Under the pieces are notes generated by a model. It searched no databases. It saw only the letters and a program-made list of their open reading frames with translations, and was not told the origin of the DNA. Positions 7,413-12,743 of a DNA stretch of 45,652 nt are shown here, one piece after another. Position 1 is the first letter of the stretch, and the number at the start of each line of letters is the position of its first letter. Origin of the DNA: Pedosphaera sp. (lineage in GTDB: Bacteria; Verrucomicrobiota; Verrucomicrobiia; Limisphaerales; Pedosphaeraceae); NCBI GenBank assembly GCA_028293285.1, contig JAQGPC010000043.1:1-45652 (forward strand). The letters run 5' to 3'. Both the position numbers and the translations under genes were made by a program.

Positions 7413-8543
7413 CTATCGGCGGATATGGCGCGTCTTGTAAGTGATTAATGGTCGCAGACTCGCGATGACCTTGATCAATCCCGCATCCAGCAATGTCTGA
7501 ACGACCACTTCGATTTTTTTGTAAGCTTCGGGCGCTTCCTCGTAGAGCAAATCACGGTCTTCACAAATGACCCGGCTACCGAGTTCCGTTTGTGCCAGAT
7601 CATCGGGATGATAACGGTCGCGAATGCGCGATTTGCTTTCACTGCGCGTCCATTTGCGTCCGGCTCCGTGGGCCAACGACCACGCTGCTGCGGGAAGATC
7701 ACCTTGCGGCAATACCAGGTAACTTAACGTTCCCCGAGAGCCGGGAATGACCATCGGGCCGGCATCTGCTGGGGACGCGCCCTTTCGGTGAATCCAGACG
7801 GTTTCATCCGCAAGTTCGTGGCGAGTGATACTATTATGCGAACCATCCAAAACCTTATTAGCCGGTGAACCTAAGGCCGCCGCGAAGCGATGAGCAATCA
7901 GAGCACGATTGGCCTTGGCCCAAAGCAATGCCTTATCGTGCTGTTCCAAATACTTCATCGCCTCGGTGGAATCGGCTGCCACTCCCTCTGCTTTATGCTG
8001 ATCCACATAGGCGCGTAATATGGATTCTCCCAAACCTCGCGAACCACTGTGAATGAGCAGCAGCAAACTTTCTTTGGAGAGATTTAGTTTTTCAAATTCA
8101 GCCGTGTCCTCGACTTTCTCCACTGCCTGCAATTCGGCAAAATGATTTCCACCGCCAATGGTTCCCAGAGAAGCATCGTAAGGTGTCTCTCGCAGGCCAG
8201 CTTGTGTCAACCATCCGCGAGTGTCGCCGTCCCATGAGTTTTCCAAATCCGAAAGTCTGCCTGCCCAACGATCCAGTTTCACTTTTCTGCGGAGAAGGTC
8301 GGTCCGCCACAAACCCATGCCGCAACCGATATCATTGCCGATCAGATAGGGATAAATCATTCCATTCGTCAGAAAGGCTGCGCCCACGGGATGGCCTTTG
8401 CCGGGATGCAAATCGGGAAAGCCAACTGCCAATCGCATACCGGGCAGTTCCGCGGTCCTCTTCAATTGATCGACGGCTGCGCTTTCAATCCAATCCTTGC
8501 CCGAAGCGATTAGGCGTACGTTCAATTTTTCGTTTGAGTTCAT
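7413..8543 (-). CDS. rtcB: RtcB-family RNA ligase (RtcB2 type, paired with PrfH)
   Basis: 376 residues, shorter than housekeeping RtcB (about 408 in E. coli) and in the range of the PrfH-linked form. Visible motifs: LHPGKGHPVGAAF, the Mn-binding NDIGCGMG with Asp and Cys (about 69-76), TIGGGNHFAE (about 128), HSGSRGLG (about 165), DGSHNSITRHE, and AHGAGRKWTR with the His that takes GMP. RtcB joins RNA 3'-phosphate or 2',3'-cyclic phosphate ends to 5'-OH ends with GTP and Mn. It lies 39 bases after the CCA of the tRNA-Phe-like gene and 22 bases before prfH, so it is probably part of one transcript with the tRNAs. Start ATG at 8541-8543 with a weak GGAA upstream. RtcB identity is firm; RtcB2 assignment rests on context and length. 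Confidence 0.93.
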   Translation of the reverse strand: MNSNEKLNVRLIASGKDWIESAAVDQLKRTAELPGMRLAVGFPDLHPGKGHPVGAAFLTNGMIYPYLIGNDIGCGMGLWRTDLLRRKVKLDRWAGRLSDLENSWDGDTRGWLTQAGLRETPYDASLGTIGGGNHFAELQAVEKVEDTAEFEKLNLSKESLLLLIHSGSRGLGESILRAYVDQHKAEGVAADSTEAMKYLEQHDKALLWAKANRALIAHRFAAALGSPANKVLDGSHNSITRHELADETVWIHRKGASPADAGPMVIPGSRGTLSYLVLPQGDLPAAAWSLAHGAGRKWTRSESKSRIRDRYHPDDLAQTELGSRVICEDRDLLYEEAPEAYKKIEVVVQTLLDAGLIKVIASLRPLITYKTRHIRR

Positions 8544-8582
8544 TATTCAATTTCCAAGCGCCAGTTGGCGCATACTACAATA

Positions 8583-8657
8583 TGGTCCCCAAAGTTGGTA
8601 TTGCGCCAACGTCTCGGCTTCTTCAGAGCCGCGCTAATCTCTCTCAGCTATTCGGGG
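8583..8657 (-). tRNA. tRNA-Phe-like (anticodon GAA) with altered elbow
   Basis: 75 nt. Acceptor CCCCGAA/TTTGGGG with one G-U pair, U8 A9, discriminator A, encoded CCA. Anticodon arm CGGCT-CTGAAGA-AGCCG. T-stem GTTGG/CCAAC with loop CGCAATA, so base 55 is G and C56 is kept. D-loop AGAGAGAT lacks GG. It is directly upstream of rtcB. Confidence 0.82.
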
Positions 8658-8666
8658 ACAAAAATT

Positions 8667-8740
8667 TGGTCCTTTCGCGTGGTAACGCTCCACGGTCTCT
8701 CGCTTATCAGGCGAGGGCTCTGCTTTTGAGCTACAAAAGG
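8667..8740 (-). tRNA. tRNA-Ile-like (anticodon GAT) with altered elbow
   Basis: 74 nt. Acceptor CCTTTTG/CGAAAGG, U8 A9, D-stem GCTC/GAGC, discriminator A, encoded CCA. Anticodon arm CTCGC-CTGATAA-GCGAG. T-stem CGTGG/CCACG with loop AGCGTTA (G55, C56, but U58). D-loop AAAAGCA lacks GG. Nine bases separate its CCA from the tRNA-Phe-like gene. Confidence 0.82.
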
Positions 8741-8753
8741 AAGTAAACAGGAC

Positions 8754-8784
8754 AAGCAGCCGGATTGGTTGAATCCGCCTGCTT
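8754..8784 (-). terminator. Hairpin after the small basic gene
   Basis: aagcag-c-cggatt and aatccg-c-ctgctt pair in two blocks around one C-C mismatch with a 5-base loop. It begins 7 bases after the stop codon of the 46-residue gene and ends 14 bases before tRNA-Ile-like. The downstream T-tract is weak, so it could be a processing hairpin rather than a full terminator. Confidence 0.4.
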
Positions 8785-8790
8785 TGTAAT

Positions 8791-8931
8791 TTAATCCGCT
8801 GACTTGAACGAAAACCGGCGGCCTGGCCGGAAGGTCAGGGTTTTCCCATGCGATTCTCTTTTGAATTTGCGAGCCGGTTTGTAAGATCTCCTGAACAGGA
8901 GCTGGCTTTGATATCTGGTAACAGGTCTCAT
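8791..8931 (-). CDS. Small, very basic protein inside the tRNA array (46 aa)
   Basis: ATG at 8929-8931 is preceded by AAAGGAGAACCA, a strong ribosome-binding site at good spacing; the stop is TAA at 8791-8793. The product starts MRPVTRYQSQLLFRRSYKPA and ends RPGRRFSFKSAD. About 14 of 46 residues are Arg or Lys and very few are acidic, so it should bind nucleic acid. It has no membrane helix. It is transcribed with the tRNAs, between the Ser and Ile genes, and is followed by a hairpin. I do not recognise a family. Its size and charge resemble small ribosomal proteins such as L34, but I see no homology. A role in binding the array tRNAs or damaged ribosomes is only a guess. Confidence 0.6.
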   Translation of the reverse strand: MRPVTRYQSQLLFRRSYKPARKFKRESHGKTLTFRPGRRFSFKSAD

Positions 8932-8961
8932 TGGTTCTCCTTTGTTTGATGGTTAGCTAAA

Positions 8962-9048
8962 TGGCGGTTGGGGCAGGACTTGCACCCGCACAGGTTTTAC
9001 CCTCACTCGGTTTTCAAGACCGGGACAATTCTATTCTGTCACCCATCC
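8962..9048 (-). tRNA. tRNA-Ser-like (anticodon TGA) with altered elbow
   Basis: 87 nt with a long variable arm, as expected for Ser. Acceptor GGATGGG/CCCAACC has one A-A mismatch; discriminator G and encoded CCA fit Ser. Anticodon loop CTTGAAA on a 4-bp stem (CGGT/ACCG). T-stem GCGGG/CCTGC with loop TGCAAGT (G55, C56, A58). D-stem of 3 bp, D-loop without GG. Confidence 0.75.
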
Positions 9049-9120
9049 CAATTGACGTTTGGAATGGCAGATTCTTCGTGTTGCCTTCCTCAATCGACAA
9101 TCAAAATTCAAAAATTACAA

Positions 9121-9196
9121 TGGTGCTTTCGGCAGGACTCCCACCTGCATCAACGGATTTAGAAGATCCGTGCTCTGATAATTGAGCTACGAAAGC
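9121..9196 (-). tRNA. tRNA-Arg-like (anticodon TCT) with altered elbow
   Basis: 76 nt. All stems pair perfectly: acceptor GCTTTCG/CGAAAGC, D-stem GCTC/GAGC, anticodon CGGAT-CTTCTAA-ATCCG, T-stem GCAGG/CCTGC. Discriminator A, encoded CCA. T-loop TGGGAGT (G55, G56). D-loop AATTATCA has no G at all. Confidence 0.85.
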
Positions 9197-9205
9197 GACT
9201 TTAAA

Positions 9206-9280
9206 TGGCTGCTCAGGCCGGAATCGCACCAGCACCATTCCGCCTAACAAGCGGTTGGACTACTATTATCCCACTGAGCA
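9206..9280 (-). tRNA. tRNA-Asn-like (anticodon GTT) with altered elbow
   Basis: 75 nt. Acceptor TGCTCAG/CTGAGCA; first pair U1-A72 and discriminator G fit Asn. Encoded CCA. Anticodon loop TTGTTAG on CCGC/GCGG plus one A-A mismatch. T-stem GCTGG/CCGGC with loop TGCGATT (G55, C56, A58). D-stem GGA/TCC, D-loop TAATAGTAG without GG. Confidence 0.82.
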
Positions 9281-9287
9281 TGTAAAT

Positions 9288-9362
9288 TGGTCAGCGCGGC
9301 AGGAGTTGCACCTGCGATCACTCCGTCCCAAGCGGAGCATGTTGCTGCTACACTACGCGCTG
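9288..9362 (-). tRNA. tRNA-Pro-like (anticodon TGG) with altered elbow
   Basis: 75 nt. Acceptor CAGCGCG/CGCGCTG, discriminator A, encoded CCA. Anticodon arm CTCCG-CTTGGGA-CGGAG with G37 as in ordinary tRNA-Pro. T-stem GCAGG/CCTGC with loop TGCAACT (G55, C56, A58). D-loop AGCAGCA lacks GG. Confidence 0.83.
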
Positions 9363-9453
9363 TTAGCCCCGACTGATTTGGTAGGCGGCGGGGACTTTGG
9401 TTTTGCAGAGATGGAGTTATTTGATTCCCTGGTATCAAACTCCACCGTAGAAC
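9363..9453 (-). other. Spacer with a hairpin between tRNA-Asp-like and tRNA-Pro-like
   Basis: 91 bases with no gene that I can support. It contains a hairpin at 9412-9444 (tggag and tttgat pairing with atcaaa and ctcca). I tested possible CCA positions for a further tRNA acceptor stem and found none. Confidence 0.4.
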
Positions 9454-9528
9454 TGGCGCCTTCGAAGGGACTTGCACCCTCAATCTACCCGCAGACAACG
9501 GGTTGCTTTTCTATTCAGCTACGAAGGC
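9454..9528 (-). tRNA. tRNA-Asp-like (anticodon GTC) with altered elbow
   Basis: 75 nt. Acceptor GCCTTCG/CGAAGGC, discriminator G as in Asp, encoded CCA. Anticodon arm ACCCG-TTGTCTG-CGGGT. T-stem GAGGG/CCCTT with loop TGCAAGT (G55, C56, A58). D-stem has one G-A mismatch; D-loop AATAGAA lacks GG. Confidence 0.83.
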
Positions 9529-9534
9529 AAATTT

Positions 9535-9650
9535 TGGTGGGCAGTGCTGGTAATGCTCCAAGTGCTTGCGCACGGCCAATAAAATACCGGAACGCGTTTA
9601 ATGGTGGCACTGCGCAAGCAGTTTACAGTCAGATGACCGGATCACCGCCC
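9535..9650 (-). other. Degenerate tRNA-like element with long inner hairpin
   Basis: 116 nt. The ends look like a tRNA: GGGCGGT pairs with ACTGCCC (one G-U), then A and CCA, with a T-arm whose loop is AGCATTA (G55, C56) on an imperfect stem. The interior is too long and has no convincing anticodon arm. It contains a 10-bp inverted repeat (TGCTTGCGCA ... TGCGCAAGCA) and a second internal GCCACCA. It may be a tRNA with an insertion, a decayed class II tRNA, or a non-decoding tRNA mimic. No amino acid can be assigned. Confidence 0.5.
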
Positions 9651-9669
9651 GAGTAATGTCAAAATTTCA

Positions 9670-9729
9670 AATGGCGAATGCCGAATATCGGCGTGTCCTT
9701 TCAATCTCATTTATTCGTCATTCGCCATT
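9670..9729. repeat. 11-bp inverted repeat between tRNA-Ala-like and the degenerate element
   Basis: aatggcgaatg (9670-9680) and cattcgccatt (9719-9729). The surrounding text (attcgtcattcgccatt) resembles low-complexity intergenic repeats that also occur near the right end of the window (45358-45395). Confidence 0.5.
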
Positions 9730-9748
9730 GGATATTCGTAATTTAAAA

Positions 9749-9823
9749 TGGTGGAGGTGGCGGGTAACGCTCCCGCTTGTGCCTGCTTGCAGGGCAGGTG
9801 CATCACTTTTCTGCCACGCCCCC
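9749..9823 (-). tRNA. tRNA-Ala-like (anticodon TGC) with altered elbow
   Basis: 75 nt. The acceptor GGGGGCG/CACCTCC keeps the G3-U70 wobble that alanyl-tRNA synthetase requires; discriminator A, encoded CCA. Anticodon arm CCTGC-CCTGCAA-GCAGG has C33 where nearly all tRNAs have U33. T-stem GCGGG/CCCGC with loop AGCGTTA (G55, C56), identical to the Ile-like gene. D-loop AAAAGTG lacks GG. It is the first gene of the main block. Confidence 0.8.
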
Positions 9824-9869
9824 GTGGTAAACTAAGTTCTGAATTCACTGGAATCGGCGAAGAAAAATC

Positions 9870-9898
9870 TTTATAGATTTTCCCAAGCCCGAAGTTAA
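9870..9898 (-). promoter_or_regulatory. Candidate promoter of the main tRNA/rtcB/prfH block
   Basis: On the minus strand TTAACT (9893-9898) and TATAAA (9870-9875) are 17 bases apart. The -10 lies 46 bases upstream of the tRNA-Ala-like 5' end. The -10 is good and the -35 is moderate. No other promoter-like pair stands out in this 120-base gap, which also holds the start of the divergent TPR gene. Confidence 0.35.
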
Positions 9899-9943
9899 TC
9901 ATCGATCTGCCAACTCTGTGGTCAGACTAATTGCCATCAATTT

Positions 9944-11962
9944 ATGGAAGATACCTTGAGCGCAGCCCCAGTGGTTACCGGTTCCTCCAATCGCCACCTC
10001 ACAAAATGGCTTTGCCTCGCCCTGGCCTTAAGCGCCCTGGCCGTATTTTGGCCGGTCCATTCCTTCGAATTTCTTAATTACGACGATCCGGATTATCTCA
10101 GTGAAAACATTATCGTGCAGAGCGGCCTGACCGCTCCGGGCATTATGTGGGCGCTCCGAACAAGTCATGCCAGCAATTGGCATCCCTTGACCTGGTGGTC
10201 GCACATGTTGGATACCACCTTGTTTGGGCCGAACGCAGGAGCGCACCATTTGATCAACGTCCTGTTTCATGCCGCTAATGCCATCCTGCTTTTTTTGCTG
10301 TTCCAACGCCTGACGGGTGCAACCTGGCGCAGCGGGTTCGTCGCAGCGCTGTTTTTGCTGCATCCCATGCACGTGGAATCGGTGGCCTGGTTATCTGAAC
10401 GAAAGGATGTGCTAAGCACCTTTTTTTGGATGCTAACGCTGCTTTTATACTCTTGCTACGTAAGCGAATCGCAAAGTAAGAACCCCAAACTCAAAATATT
10501 TTATGGTCTGGCTTTAATTTGTTTTGCCTTGGGGCTTTTATCAAAGCCAATGGTGGTGACCCTGCCGTTCGTGCTCCTATTGTTGGACATCTGGCCGTTA
10601 CGGAGAACCGCAAATTTCGGATTGCGAATTGCAGATTCCGGAAATGAAGCCTTGCCCCGCCAAATTCCATTTTTACGGTTGCTGGTTGAAAAAATTCCCT
10701 TTTTCGCGCTGTCACTCGGTTCCAGCATCATCACTTTTCTTGTCCAAAAGAATTCAGCGGCGGCTTCCCTAACGAGCCTTCCGCTGGGACAACGTCTGGC
10801 AAATGCGCTGGTAGCTTACGGACGCTATCATGAAAAGCTCTTCTGGCCGGAACAATTGTCCGTGCTCTATCCGCACCCCGGTCATTGGCCTACTTGGTTG
10901 GTGATTGTGTCCGGTATAATTCTGCTGGGCATCACTGTTGTGACAATTCGATTCGCATGCCGGCTTCCTTATCTACCCGTAGGCTGGTTTTGGTTTCTCG
11001 GAACCTTGGTTCCGGTCATTGGCTTGGTGCAAGTCGGCGCGCAAGCCATGGCAGATCGCTATTCTTATATTCCCTCCATCGGCATTTTCCTGATGGTGGC
11101 TTGGGGCGTTTATGATCTGGCCGTTCGTTGGCATCTGCCGGAAAAAATTCTTGCCGGGGCAGGGGGCATAGTGCTCATCGCCTGCGTGGTGCTGACCTCG
11201 ACTCAATTGCAATTTTGGAGAAACAGCGAAACTCTATTTCGACGCGCTTTGGAGGTGGCTTACAACGACCCGCTTTATCGGGCGGCTGCACAAACCAGTC
11301 CGGCGTTTACGGACATTCATAATAATTATGGACGCGCTTTGGCGGACCATAACAAATTTGAAGAGGCCATGGAGCAATATAAAACCGGCTTAAGCCTCAA
11401 TCCCAACCATGCCGAATTGAATAATAACTACGGCAATGCCTTGGTTGGCTATAAACGACTGGACGAGGCGCGTTCTTATTTTGAAAAAGCGCTTCGAGCC
11501 AATCCCAGTTTTGGATCGGCACATATGAACCTCGGTATCGCTTTCGCTACGCAAGGAAAGCTGGACGAAGCAACCGTTCATTTTAAGGAAGCGGTGCGTC
11601 TAAAGCCTTTTGATCTTGGCGCTCACGCCAACTTTGGCAACGCGCTCTCCATGCAGCACAAGTATGAAGAGGCGATAACCGAATACCGGCAATGTCTCCG
11701 GCTTAATCCGAATAATGCCCAAATGCACTTCAACGTCGGCAATGTCTTTGCAGAGCAGAATAAATTCGATGAAGCCATACCGGAGTTTATCCAAGCGACA
11801 AAACTTTCGCCGACTGATCCCAATATGCACTTTAATTTGGGGCGGGCGCTGGCAATTCGCGGTCGGCGCGATGAAGCCATCACGCAATTTCAGGAAGCGT
11901 TGCGGCTTAAGCCGGACTTTTCCCAAGCCCAAAGCGAATTGAATCGCTTGGCCGGAAAATAG
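9944..11962 (+). CDS. TMTC-like membrane protein with C-terminal TPR repeats
   Basis: 672 residues. The N-terminal 430 residues are multi-pass membrane sequence with motifs of TMTC-type O-mannosyltransferases and related bacterial GT-C proteins: NYDDPDYLSEN (about 44), SNWHPLTWWSHMLD (about 76) and HPMHVESVAWLSERKDV (about 139). From about 455 to 670 there are six TPR units with the usual spacing (NYGRALADHNKFEEAMEQY and so on). It probably transfers or handles a sugar at the membrane with the TPRs as a protein-binding arm. It is on the plus strand, opposite to every tRNA around it, and separates tRNA-Ala-like from tRNA-Trp-like. The start ATG is at 9944; no strong ribosome-binding site is visible. 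Confidence 0.8.
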   Translation: MEDTLSAAPVVTGSSNRHLTKWLCLALALSALAVFWPVHSFEFLNYDDPDYLSENIIVQSGLTAPGIMWALRTSHASNWHPLTWWSHMLDTTLFGPNAGAHHLINVLFHAANAILLFLLFQRLTGATWRSGFVAALFLLHPMHVESVAWLSERKDVLSTFFWMLTLLLYSCYVSESQSKNPKLKIFYGLALICFALGLLSKPMVVTLPFVLLLLDIWPLRRTANFGLRIADSGNEALPRQIPFLRLLVEKIPFFALSLGSSIITFLVQKNSAAASLTSLPLGQRLANALVAYGRYHEKLFWPEQLSVLYPHPGHWPTWLVIVSGIILLGITVVTIRFACRLPYLPVGWFWFLGTLVPVIGLVQVGAQAMADRYSYIPSIGIFLMVAWGVYDLAVRWHLPEKILAGAGGIVLIACVVLTSTQLQFWRNSETLFRRALEVAYNDPLYRAAAQTSPAFTDIHNNYGRALADHNKFEEAMEQYKTGLSLNPNHAELNNNYGNALVGYKRLDEARSYFEKALRANPSFGSAHMNLGIAFATQGKLDEATVHFKEAVRLKPFDLGAHANFGNALSMQHKYEEAITEYRQCLRLNPNNAQMHFNVGNVFAEQNKFDEAIPEFIQATKLSPTDPNMHFNLGRALAIRGRRDEAITQFQEALRLKPDFSQAQSELNRLAGK

Positions 11963-12033
11963 ATACTCACAGTCAGAGGACTTTAAATCTTTCTCACTCT
12001 GCAATCTGCATTCTGAATTCTACATTTAGAAAA

Positions 12034-12107
12034 TGGCAAGTCGCCTCCGTGCTGCCCGGAGCAAGGTGAATTTTGGAGATTCTCCCGCACAAGCTGGTGC
12101 GCGACTT
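12034..12107 (-). tRNA. tRNA-Trp-like (anticodon CCA) with altered elbow
   Basis: 74 nt. Acceptor AAGTCGC/GCGACTT pairs perfectly; discriminator G fits Trp; encoded CCA. Anticodon loop CTCCAAA on GAAT/ATTC. T-stem CTCCG/CGGAG with loop GGCAGCA (G55, C56, A58 replaced by G). The D-arm is odd: GCAC/GTGC starts right after the acceptor with loop CAGCTT, so the 8-9 linker is missing. Confidence 0.7.
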
Positions 12108-12118
12108 CGATGGTGAAA

Positions 12119-12192
12119 TGGTGCGGCTGCCGGGAATCGCACCCGGACGTTCTCCCTGGCAAGAAGACATTCTGCTGTTAAATCACAGCCGC
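12119..12192 (-). tRNA. tRNA-Gly-like (anticodon GCC) with altered elbow
   Basis: 74 nt. Acceptor GCGGCTG/CAGCCGC, discriminator A, encoded CCA. Anticodon arm TCTTC-TTGCCAG-GGAGA. T-stem CCGGG/CCCGG with loop TGCGATT (G55, C56, A58). D-stem is a weak ATT/AAT; the D-loop lacks GG. It begins 10 bases after a strong terminator and lies 11 bases before tRNA-Trp-like. Confidence 0.8.
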
Positions 12193-12202
12193 GAAATTAA
12201 AA

Positions 12203-12229
12203 GGGCCCGAGGTTGCGTGCCTCGGGCCC
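12203..12229 (-). terminator. Strong rho-independent terminator upstream of tRNA-Gly-like
   Basis: On the minus strand a perfect 10-bp stem (GGGCCCGAGG / CCTCGGGCCC) with a 7-base loop is followed by TTTTAATTT. It ends transcription from the small-gene region to the right, so tRNA-Gly-like probably relies on read-through or its own promoter. Confidence 0.8.
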
Positions 12230-12258
12230 ATGTATACTACAACAAAGAACAAACACCG

Positions 12259-12435
12259 TTACAGGTCGTTATCGCTGTAGCCACAGGTATTTCGCGGTGG
12301 ACGTTTCGGTGTTTGGGGCACACCTCCTCCGAAGCCCTTAAAATGTAAATTTAGAGTAATTCGCCACGGCGCCAGGGCCGTAGGTCTAATTTGCTGAATA
12401 GGTTGCGTCCTATAGACGCACTTACTAATTTTCAC
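12259..12435 (-). CDS. Possible small protein of 58 aa
   Basis: The minus frame from GTG (12433-12435) to TAA (12259-12261) reads MKISKCVYRTQ at the start and ends RPPRNTCGYSDNDL. No good ribosome-binding site precedes the GTG. The stop is 30 bases before the strong terminator, which supports a real transcript. The C-terminal half is rich in Gly, Pro and Arg with a single Cys (GGGVPQTPKRPPRNTCG). I do not recognise it. An RNA gene in the same place is a fair alternative. Confidence 0.35.
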   Translation of the reverse strand: MKISKCVYRTQPIQQIRPTALAPWRITLNLHFKGFGGGVPQTPKRPPRNTCGYSDNDL

Positions 12436-12472
12436 CCGTTATAAAGCTGCAGTTACTATTAATGGTTAAAAC

Positions 12473-12503
12473 AAAAACCCCTGCTCACTCGCGTAAGCAG
12501 GGG
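12473..12503 (-). terminator. Rho-independent terminator after the 54-aa gene
   Basis: On the minus strand CCCCTGCT and AGCAGGGG form an 8-bp stem with a 10-base loop, followed by TTTTTGTTTT. It lies 25 bases after the stop at 12529. Confidence 0.9.
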
Positions 12504-12528
12504 TTAAAAGTCTAGTTATACAGTTCTT

Positions 12529-12693
12529 TTACCTGCTTACATCCAGTCTACCTTGATTGCTCCAGCGATCTTTACCGGGAGCCCACGATAGGCCAAACAC
12601 GCATCCGGAGACGAGGTATTCACGATGTGTCAGCATAATCGCTGGCTTCATCGCCTCGATTGGCGCGGTTAATATGTAGTTGCAAGTATTCAT
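12529..12693 (-). CDS. Small conserved-looking protein of 54 aa, unknown function
   Basis: ATG at 12691-12693 with GGAG 10 bases upstream and a TTGACA promoter element before it; stop TAA at 12529-12531, then a clear terminator. The unit is complete: promoter, ribosome-binding site, gene, terminator. The product begins MNTCNYILTAPIEAMKPAIM and continues with REYLVSGCVFGLSWAPGKDR. Composition is normal for a folded protein (2 Cys, 2 Trp), and there is no signal peptide. I do not recognise the family. Position next to the altered tRNAs suggests it may belong to the same locus, but the strong terminator at 12203-12229 separates their transcripts. Confidence 0.65.
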   Translation of the reverse strand: MNTCNYILTAPIEAMKPAIMLTHREYLVSGCVFGLSWAPGKDRWSNQGRLDVSR

Positions 12694-12713
12694 TAATCTC
12701 TAACTCCGCGGCT

Positions 12714-12743
12714 AACCTAGCTACTAGGACATATAAGTGTCAA
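12714..12743 (-). promoter_or_regulatory. Promoter of the 54-aa gene
   Basis: Exact TTGACA (12738-12743), 18-base spacer, then TAGGTT (12714-12719) as a weak -10. The ATG follows about 20 bases downstream of the -10. The -35 is consensus; the -10 match is poor. Confidence 0.45.

Noticed and set aside
8880-8910. ctcctgaacaggag as an anticodon arm of another tRNA
   Set aside because: The loop is only four bases and no acceptor stem surrounds it; it lies within the small basic gene.
6647-9196. G19-C56 to C19-G56 covariation in Arg and Glu-like tRNAs (G56 with a C in the D-loop)
   Set aside because: It fits Arg but the Glu-like D-loop also has AG at the usual place; two cases are too few to claim covariation.
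9120-9540. Reading the tRNA-like genes as protein-coding frames on the plus strand (for example 9255-9656)
   Set aside because: These frames run through several tRNA structures with perfect stems and encoded CCA ends; the protein text is a by-product.
6647-9823. Explaining the altered tRNAs as plain pseudogenes
   Set aside because: Acceptor, anticodon and T stems are intact, CCA and isotype-correct discriminators are kept, and the same base change recurs in all copies.
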